From DATARH01 sp038228485 (GTDB lineage: Bacteria; Pseudomonadota; Alphaproteobacteria; ATCC43930; CGMCC-115725), in assembly GCA_038228485.1 (NCBI GenBank), contig JBBRPG010000138.1:1-11157 (forward strand): a stretch of 11,157 bases of DNA. The letters run 5' to 3'. The notes under the pieces are model-generated. The model made no database searches. It saw only the letters and a program-made list of their open reading frames with translations, and was not told the DNA's origin. The stretch's first letter is position 1. Each line of letters starts with the position of its first letter. Positions 6,281-11,157 of the stretch are shown one piece after another. The position numbers were made by a program, and so were the translations under genes.

Positions 6281-6811
6281 CTATTTCAGGCTTTGCAGAT
6301 AGGCGATGACGTTGGCCCGGTCTTCCGCCTTGGGCAGCCCGGCAAAGGTCATCTTGGTGCCCTTGGCAAATTGCTGCGGCTTATAGAGCCAGACGTTGAG
6401 CTTCTCCGGGTCCCATTTGTCGCCCTTGTGGGCGGCCAGCACGCTGGAGAACTGGTAGCCCGGGACGCTGGCGATGTTCTCCGCCATGATGTCGAACAAA
6501 TTGGGGCCGATCTTGTTGGCGCCGCCTTTGTCGAACGTGTGGCATTGCAGGCAGACCTGGGCGGTCTTTTGCCCCTTGGCCGCGTCGGCTTTGGCCATCA
6601 AGGGCGCGATCGGTTCCGGACCGGCGGGCGCCGCGGCGGCGGCGGGCGCGGCCGAGCCGCCGGCTTCGCCTTCGGCGCCCGGCGGCAGGTAGGCGGCCTT
6701 TTCCAGGTGCACCGGCTTGACGATCATGCTCGAGATGATACCGGCCGCCATCGCCACGATCATCGCCGTCAGCACCGACGCAACGATCTTGTTCCACTCG
6801 AAGGTCGACAT
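6281..6811 (-). CDS. cycM: Membrane-anchored class I cytochrome c, CycM type
   Basis: This 176-residue cytochrome has an N-terminal membrane anchor (about 9-31: IVASVLTAMIVAMAAGIISSMIV), a flexible Ala/Pro/Gly linker (about 43-68) and one heme c domain facing the periplasm. The heme motif is CLQCH (Cys87, Cys90, His91). GTKMTFAGLP supplies the probable axial Met154, and the C-terminus KAEDRANVIAYLQSLK is typical of mitochondrial-type cytochrome c. Bacterial CycM proteins carry electrons from the bc1 complex to an aa3-type oxidase; that role is inferred by family. The ATG at 6811 has GGAGAG five bases upstream. It heads the minus-strand run with hisN and is divergent from kdsB, an arrangement I recall from other alphaproteobacteria. 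A GATAAT at 6907-6902 could be a -10 but lacks a partner -35. Confidence 0.92.
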   Translation of the reverse strand: MSTFEWNKIVASVLTAMIVAMAAGIISSMIVKPVHLEKAAYLPPGAEGEAGGSAAPAAAAAPAGPEPIAPLMAKADAAKGQKTAQVCLQCHTFDKGGANKIGPNLFDIMAENIASVPGYQFSSVLAAHKGDKWDPEKLNVWLYKPQQFAKGTKMTFAGLPKAEDRANVIAYLQSLK

Positions 6812-6981
6812 CGGCGCGCTCTCCGCTCCCCTGGCGGCGTGGCCTTAAAGCCGCGCCTTTCGGCCGCCAGCAAACCCAAATCCGCCCGCCGGCTCAACTC
6901 AATTATCACGCTTCCGACAATCGCACGAAGCGGGCATGTTGTCGCTCCCCGATCGCCGCAAGCCAACTTCCGGGCGAAACC

Positions 6982-7743
6982 GTGACGCGAACTGCGCCCT
7001 CGAACCCGATCGTGATGATTCCCTCGCGGCTGGCCTCGACCCGGCTGCCGGGAAAGCCGCTGGCGCTGATCGCCGGGGCGCCGATGATCGTGCATGTGTG
7101 GCGGCGCGCGGTTGCCGCCGGAGTGGGGCCGGTCGTCGTTGCGTGCGGCGACCAGGAGATCGCCGATGCGGTCGAGGCCGCCGGCGGGTGCGCAGTGATG
7201 ACCGACCCCGAGCTGCCGACCGGCTCCGACCGCATCGCCGCGGCGCTCGCCGCGCTCGACCCCGGCCGCGCCCATGACGCGGTGATCAACGTCCAAGGCG
7301 ATTTGCCGACGCTCGATCCCGCCGCGGTACAGACGGCGGCCCAGGGCCTGGCCGACCCCGACATCGACATCGCCACCTTGGGCGCGGTGATCACCGGCGA
7401 CGCGGCGCTGCACGACACCAGCGTCAACAAGGTGGTCGCCGGGTTTACCGACCCGATGGGGTGGGCGCGGGCGCTCTATTTCTCCAAGGCGGTCGTGCCG
7501 TGGGGCGAGGGGCCGCATTACGAGCATATCGGCCTCTACGCCTATCGCCGCGAGGCGCTGGAGCGCTTTGTCTCCCTGCCGCGCGGGGTGCTGGAGGCAC
7601 GCGAGCGGCTCGAACAATTGCGGGCGCTGGAAAACGGCATGACCATGGCCGTCGCCTTGATCGAGCCGGAGCGGCTCGGGGTGCAGGTCGACACTCCGGC
7701 CGACCTCGAACGCGCCCGCGCGCTGCTCGAAGGCAGAAGCTGA
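6982..7743 (+). CDS. kdsB: 3-deoxy-manno-octulosonate cytidylyltransferase KdsB
   Basis: This cytoplasmic enzyme activates Kdo with CTP to give CMP-Kdo, the donor for the inner core of lipopolysaccharide. The 253-residue length is normal. Nucleotide-binding residues are in NPIVMIPSRLASTRLPGKPL (8-27, with Arg16 and Lys25). PTGSDRIAAAL, INVQGDLPTLDP (metal-binding Asp107), HIGLYAYRREALERF, LEQLRALENGM and VDTPADLERA follow in family order. The metal motif reads QGDLP where many homologues have QGDEP; the aspartate is kept. The GTG start at 6982 is chosen because the conserved NPIV follows within seven codons. Only a weak GGGCGA is seen upstream, and the next in-frame ATG would cut off conserved residues. 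It converges with a small gene 25 bases downstream; no terminator hairpin with a T-tract is seen there. Confidence 0.95.
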   Translation: MTRTAPSNPIVMIPSRLASTRLPGKPLALIAGAPMIVHVWRRAVAAGVGPVVVACGDQEIADAVEAAGGCAVMTDPELPTGSDRIAAALAALDPGRAHDAVINVQGDLPTLDPAAVQTAAQGLADPDIDIATLGAVITGDAALHDTSVNKVVAGFTDPMGWARALYFSKAVVPWGEGPHYEHIGLYAYRREALERFVSLPRGVLEARERLEQLRALENGMTMAVALIEPERLGVQVDTPADLERARALLEGRS

Positions 7744-7768
7744 AAGGCCTGGTTGCTCGCCGGAGGGA

Positions 7769-7999
7769 TTAATGCGGCGGGGCGTAACGCAGCAGCGCAA
7801 ACGCCGCCGGAAAAATGGTGAGGATCAACCCCGCCTGCATAAACACGAGCTGAAAGGTCGTCGGCACGTTCCGCAGCGTGCCCTTGATTTCAGCCAGATC
7901 GACTTGAATCGCGTGTTGTCCCGCCTCCAACGCAGAAAGCCGCGCCTCTACACCCGAGCCAGGAGAAAAATCGCCACCGGTGCGCGCTTCGTCTGGCAT
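7769..7999 (-). CDS. Small membrane protein with coiled coil and one C-terminal transmembrane segment, function unknown
   Basis: I do not recognise a named family. The 76-residue product has a polar start, a heptad-like helix (about 17-43: VEARLSALEAGQHAIQVDLA, then EIKGTLRNV), the phrase PTTFQLVF, and a hydrophobic segment (about 49-71) before a short basic/polar tail. This resembles uncharacterised alphaproteobacterial proteins with a LEAxxxxIxxDLAEIKGxL coiled coil followed by a single membrane helix. It could form oligomers at the inner membrane. The ATG at 7999 is used, but GGAGG lies 12 bases upstream of it and only 3 bases upstream of an in-frame TTG (8008), so the start is uncertain. 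It faces kdsB tail to tail and is divergent from the amidohydrolase gene. Confidence 0.65.
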   Translation of the reverse strand: MPDEARTGGDFSPGSGVEARLSALEAGQHAIQVDLAEIKGTLRNVPTTFQLVFMQAGLILTIFPAAFALLRYAPPH

Positions 8000-8185
8000 C
8001 TGCTTCAACGGCCTCCAGCGATCATCACCGCATTTATGTCAGATTTGCCCACTTTGCGCGAGACCGAGACGGCCAAAGCGGCGCGCCCGCCGCATAGCTT
8101 GGGCTTCGTCCATGCGCCGATGTGGGTGCTCAGCCCGGTTAATCGGCGTACAGTGCTCGCAGCCATGTGACCCGGGAGGCGCGCG

Positions 8186-9325
8186 ATGCAGTACCGCAGG
8201 ATTTCGGCCGATTGCCATCTCGATCTGCCGTGGTTGCCGCCCGATCTGTTCACCTCGCAAGCCAAGCGCGAACTCAAAGACCGGATGCCGTTCGTCGAGG
8301 ACGGTGCCGAGGGCCCGCGCTGGATGACCAAGGCCGGCGTGTTCATGGGCATTCCCGGTGCAGTCGGCTCGGTCGGCGCACCCTTTGTGCCCGGCCAGAA
8401 CTACCGGGTCGACAAGATGGCCGAAACCGGTCTCTACGAAGCCGGCAAGCGCGGCGAGCGCCGCCCGGGCGACCCGCACCTGCGCATCAAGGAGATGGAA
8501 AAGGACGGCGTCGACGCCGAGATCATCTTCGGCATCCTCGGGGTCGCCTCCAGGGTCGAGGACCACGAGGCCGCCAACGAGATGCTGCGCATCTATAATG
8601 ACTGGCTGAAGGATTTCTGCAGCCATTACCCCGATCGCCATATCGGCCTCGCCTGTCTGCCCTATGGCGACATCGAGGCGGCGGCGAAGGAGGTCTACCG
8701 CGTCGCCAAGCTCGGCCTTAAGGGCCTGGAGCTGTCGTGCTCGTGGGACATGGACCCGATGTGGCACCCGTGCTGGGAGCCGCTGTGGAAGGCGGTCAAC
8801 GACGTACAGTTGCCGCTGCATTTCCACACCTTCCCGTCGATGCCGCAGCGGGTGCGCAACCAGCTGCCGGCCAACATGAAACGCCAAGCCCAGTTCACCA
8901 CCGTCGCCGGGTTCCAGATGAACCTGATCCAGATCATCGCCGCAATCATCGGCGCCGGAGTGCTGGAGCGTTACCCGAACCTGCGGGTCGGGTTTGGCGA
9001 GAGCGGCATCGGCTGGCTGCCCTACGCGCTCGATCGCATGGATTTCGAGTACGAAGACCGCTTCCGCGACCTGATGAAGATGAAGCCGAGCGATTACTGG
9101 AAGCGGCAATGCAAGGCGACATTCCAGTTCGACCGTATCGGCCCCAAGCTGATCGACGAGATCGGCCTGGAAACCCTGATGTGGGGCTCGGACTATCCGC
9201 ACCCGGACGGGGTGTGGCCGGAATCGACCAAATACATCGACGAGCAGTTCGCCGGCCTCACCGCCGACCAAATCCACAAAATCACCTGCGAGAACGCCGC
9301 GAAGTTCTATGGGCTGATTAACTAG
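8186..9325 (+). CDS. Amidohydrolase-2 family metal-dependent hydrolase (TIM barrel)
   Basis: This is a COG2159-type hydrolase or decarboxylase of the ACMSD-related amidohydrolase superfamily. The 379-residue protein starts with a metal-site strand RRISADCHLDLPWLPPDLF (Asp9, His11). It continues with GVDAEIIFGILG, a central PLHFHTFPS (His212, His214), RVGFGESGIGWLPYALDRMD (around 270-290), the C-terminal LMWGSDYPHPDG (Asp336, His339) and a closing CENAAKFYGL. These are the usual positions of the metal and catalytic residues, although the first strand reads DCHLD rather than the HxH of classical members, a common variation in this family. The ATG has GGGAGG six bases upstream. It is the first of two genes with a 26-base gap; both encode amidohydrolases, which suggests one degradation pathway. 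The substrate cannot be read from the sequence. Confidence 0.9.
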   Translation: MQYRRISADCHLDLPWLPPDLFTSQAKRELKDRMPFVEDGAEGPRWMTKAGVFMGIPGAVGSVGAPFVPGQNYRVDKMAETGLYEAGKRGERRPGDPHLRIKEMEKDGVDAEIIFGILGVASRVEDHEAANEMLRIYNDWLKDFCSHYPDRHIGLACLPYGDIEAAAKEVYRVAKLGLKGLELSCSWDMDPMWHPCWEPLWKAVNDVQLPLHFHTFPSMPQRVRNQLPANMKRQAQFTTVAGFQMNLIQIIAAIIGAGVLERYPNLRVGFGESGIGWLPYALDRMDFEYEDRFRDLMKMKPSDYWKRQCKATFQFDRIGPKLIDEIGLETLMWGSDYPHPDGVWPESTKYIDEQFAGLTADQIHKITCENAAKFYGLIN

Positions 9326-9351
9326 CCGCCCAGCGGCACGAGGAGAACGCC

Positions 9352-11058
9352 ATGACTTATGACCTGTTGATCAAAAATGGCCGCATCGTCGACGGCTCGG
9401 GCGCGCCGGCGTTCCGCGGCGATGTCGGGGTCAAGGACGGCAAGATCGTCGAGATCGGCAAATTGTCGGGGCCGGCGACTCGCACGGTCGATGCCCAGGG
9501 CCTCGTCGTGGCGCCGGGCTTTATCGACAACCATTGCCATTACGACGCGCAAGTCACCTGGGACCCGCTGTGCTCGTTCTCGTGCGACCACGGCGCGACG
9601 TCGGTGATCTTCGGCAATTGCTCGTTGTCGCTTGCGCCGGTGAAGAAGGACCGGAAGCAGCAGCGGCGGCTCAACGAGTTCCTTTCCTACGTCGAGGCGA
9701 TCCCGATGGAGGTGCTCGACACCCTCGAGTTCACCTGGGAAACCTTTCCCGAATATCTCGAGGAGATGGACCACAACCTCGGCGTCAATATCGGCAATCT
9801 GATCGGCCACACCGCAGTGCGCTATTACGTGATGGGCGACGAGTGCCAGCAGCGCACCGCCACTGACGACGAGATCGGCCGGATGCAGGGCCTCGTCCGC
9901 GACGGGATGAAGGCCGGTGCGCTGGGCCTGTCGGTCTCGCGCAACCAGGGTCATTTCGACCCGCAAGGCGTCCACATCCCGGCGATCTGGGCCGACGAGA
10001 AGGAGATCTTCGCGCTCGGCGACGTGCTGCGCGACCTCGGCACCGGCCTCATCCAATCCGGCGGCGGCAACGGCGCCGAGATGAAGGACGCGCTGATGAG
10101 CCGCCTCAGCGAGGCGACCGGCCGTACCGTCGTCTACAACAACCTCGGCCAGACGATGCGCCGCCCCGGCCAGTGGCAAAAGCAGATGGAGCAGGTCAAC
10201 GCGACCACCGCGAAGGGCATCCGCGCCTTCCCGATGTGCACGCCGAACCGCATCACCGACTATTTCCAGATGCGCAACACCCAAACCTTCCGCGGCATGG
10301 CGGTGTGGCACCCGATCTGCCTGTCGAGCCCCGAAGAGCAGTTGAAATCATACGCCGACCCGGCGGTGCGCAAGGCGCTCCACGAGGAAGCGGTCGAGTT
10401 CAAGAACGGGCCGGCGATCGGCATCTGCAGCACCTGGTGGGACTACATGGTGCTGCAGACCGCGGCGCTGGAAAAGAACAAGCAGTACGAGAACATGACG
10501 CTCGGCCAGATCGCCAAGGCGCAGGGCAAGGGCATCATCGACTGCTTCCTCGACTTGGCGGTCGAGGAGAACCTCAATACCGAGTGGCTGCACGGCGAGA
10601 ACAATGTCGACGACGCGGCGGTCGCGCAGATCCTCAATTACCCGAACGCGATCATCGGCCTCAGCGACGGCGGCGCGCATGTGCAGTTTCAAAGCGGCTT
10701 CGGCTTCTCGACCCGGCTGCTGTCCGAATGGGTGCGCGAGAAGAAGATCATGAGCCTGGAGACCGCGGTGCGGCGGCTGACCTTCGAGTCGGCCTCGACC
10801 TTCGGCCTCTACGACCGGGGGCTGCTGCGGCCGGGCATGGTCGCCGATATCGTGATCTTCGACCCCGACACGGTAAAGCCGCTGCCGCTCGAGGTGATGC
10901 ACGACTTCCCGACCGGCGCCAAGCGCATCAAGGAGCCGGCCCAGGGGATCCACATGACCATCGTCAACGGCCAGATCCTGCTCGAAGACGGCAAGCACAC
11001 CGGCAACCTGCCCGGCCGCGTGCTGCGCAACAGTTACTACCAGGCTAACCACGCGTAG
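9352..11058 (+). CDS. Amidohydrolase related to D-aminoacylase / N-acyl-D-amino-acid deacylase
   Basis: This is a COG3653-type amidohydrolase with a split beta-sandwich and TIM barrel, 568 residues. The N-terminus MTYDLLIKNGRIVDGSGAPA and GFIDNHCHYDAQ (His61, His63, Asp65) give the HxH metal motif. GATSVIFGNCS carries Cys90, matching the metal-bridging Cys of D-aminoacylase. GALGLSVSR follows, then LSDGGAHV (Asp439, His443) as the catalytic Asp, and GLYDRGLLRPGMVADIVIFD closes the sandwich domain. The stretch where characterised enzymes carry two more metal histidines instead reads GTGLIQSGGGNGAEM and VVYNNLGQT, so substrate and metal content may differ. GAGGAG six bases before the ATG is a strong ribosome binding site. 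The gene lies 26 bases after the other hydrolase. The name D-aminoacylase should be treated as a family label only. Confidence 0.88.
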   Translation: MTYDLLIKNGRIVDGSGAPAFRGDVGVKDGKIVEIGKLSGPATRTVDAQGLVVAPGFIDNHCHYDAQVTWDPLCSFSCDHGATSVIFGNCSLSLAPVKKDRKQQRRLNEFLSYVEAIPMEVLDTLEFTWETFPEYLEEMDHNLGVNIGNLIGHTAVRYYVMGDECQQRTATDDEIGRMQGLVRDGMKAGALGLSVSRNQGHFDPQGVHIPAIWADEKEIFALGDVLRDLGTGLIQSGGGNGAEMKDALMSRLSEATGRTVVYNNLGQTMRRPGQWQKQMEQVNATTAKGIRAFPMCTPNRITDYFQMRNTQTFRGMAVWHPICLSSPEEQLKSYADPAVRKALHEEAVEFKNGPAIGICSTWWDYMVLQTAALEKNKQYENMTLGQIAKAQGKGIIDCFLDLAVEENLNTEWLHGENNVDDAAVAQILNYPNAIIGLSDGGAHVQFQSGFGFSTRLLSEWVREKKIMSLETAVRRLTFESASTFGLYDRGLLRPGMVADIVIFDPDTVKPLPLEVMHDFPTGAKRIKEPAQGIHMTIVNGQILLEDGKHTGNLPGRVLRNSYYQANHA

Positions 11059-11157
11059 GGCGCTTCGGCCCCCACCCCCACCCTCCCCCGGCGCCACTCG
11101 AACCCGTCGCCGGCCTCCTCCATCAGCGCGCCGACGGCCATGATGCGGGTGCCGTAG
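11037..11157 (-). CDS. C-terminal end of an unidentified minus-strand ORF (partial)
   Basis: An open frame enters from the right edge and ends at a TAG (11039-11037), overlapping the last 22 bases of the deacylase gene. The first codons, YGTRIMAVGALMEEAGDGFE, use almost only G/C third positions and look like real protein. The next part, RRGRVGVGAEAP, is encoded by the half repeat at 11068-11090, so the native C-terminus may have been replaced or extended by the repeat. I do not recognise the family from 40 codons. It converges with the hydrolase pair, so is likely a separate transcript. Confidence 0.4.
   Translation of the reverse strand, partial: YGTRIMAVGALMEEAGDGFEWRRGRVGVGAEAPYAWLAW
11068..11090. 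repeat. Half unit of the same REP-like repeat found between yejA and yejB
   Basis: The 23 bases GCCCCCACCCCC...CTCCCCCG match the left unit at 3500-3522 with one substitution. The second arm needed for the hairpin is absent: after CCCCCG the sequence diverges to GCGCCACTCG. It lies ten bases after the deacylase stop and is in frame with the partial minus-strand ORF. It appears to be a truncated or decayed copy. Confidence 0.75.

Noticed and set aside
6909..6932. Inverted repeat CGCTTC-N12-GAAGCG between the cytochrome gene and kdsB
   Set aside because: Six-base arms with a 12-base spacer are readily found by chance in this composition, and no promoter elements are clearly placed around it.
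5873..6985. Plus-strand open frame of 370 codons opposite hisN and the cytochrome gene
   Set aside because: It covers two well-supported minus-strand genes and their junction, and shows no family motif.
7744..7768. Bidirectional terminator between kdsB and the small convergent gene
   Set aside because: The 25 bases contain no stable stem with a following T-tract.
6769..7800. Minus-strand open frame of 343 codons opposite kdsB
   Set aside because: kdsB is unmistakable on the plus strand. The antisense frame crosses the intergenic region and both gene edges without domain-like features.
8039..9277. Minus-strand open frame of 412 codons opposite the amidohydrolase-2 gene
   Set aside because: The plus strand carries a clear metal-hydrolase signature with a good ribosome binding site; the minus translation has the shadow composition typical of antisense frames.
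1..11157. CRISPR array, tRNA or rRNA genes, insertion sequence or phage genes
   Set aside because: No regularly spaced direct repeats, no tRNA-like cloverleaf segments, no transposase or integrase reading frames were found. The only mobile-type features are the toxin-antitoxin locus and the REP-like repeats.

Overview
The window looks like chromosomal DNA from a GC-rich alphaproteobacterium. Nearly all codons end in G or C. The gene set is respiratory and envelope housekeeping: sdhCDA, a membrane-anchored CycM-type cytochrome c, kdsB for Kdo/LPS, and Yej-type peptide uptake. CMP-Kdo synthesis implies a Gram-negative outer membrane. The species cannot be fixed from sequence alone.

Layout. Positions 1-1519 (minus strand) hold the start of a succinate dehydrogenase operon in the order sdhC-sdhD-sdhA; sdhA runs off the window and sdhB would be expected beyond it. 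Positions 1631-2351 (minus) hold a small type II toxin-antitoxin locus. Its Phd/YefM-type antitoxin is intact, its PIN-domain (FitB/VapC-like) toxin is broken by a one-base frameshift, and its upstream region carries two 16-bp palindromes exactly 21 bp apart. Positions 2406-6811 (minus) hold a run cycM-like cytochrome c, hisN-like phosphatase, yejA, yejB. yejA and yejB are separated by a 106-bp two-unit inverted repeat resembling a REP/BIME element. The yejE and yejF genes that normally complete this ABC transporter are not here; the toxin-antitoxin locus follows yejB instead. kdsB (6982-7743, plus) is divergent from the cytochrome gene across a 170-bp gap in which I see no convincing promoter. 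A small coiled-coil/one-membrane-segment protein (7769-7999, minus) faces kdsB. Positions 8186-11058 (plus) hold a two-gene unit: an amidohydrolase-2 family metal hydrolase and a D-aminoacylase-like amidohydrolase whose central metal-ligand region departs from the characterised enzymes. The last 121 bases contain the 3' end of an unidentified minus-strand ORF and half of a repeat unit related to the one between yejA and yejB.

How it works together. Most genes are conserved metabolism: TCA cycle/complex II, electron transfer to a terminal oxidase, histidine biosynthesis, LPS sugar activation and peptide import. The parts least explained by known biology are the hydrolase pair at 8186-11058 (substrate unknown), the toxin-antitoxin operator with its dead toxin, and the repeat placed directly in front of yejB. 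I did not find a clearly new multi-gene system; the hydrolase pair is the best candidate for an uncharacterised catabolic function.
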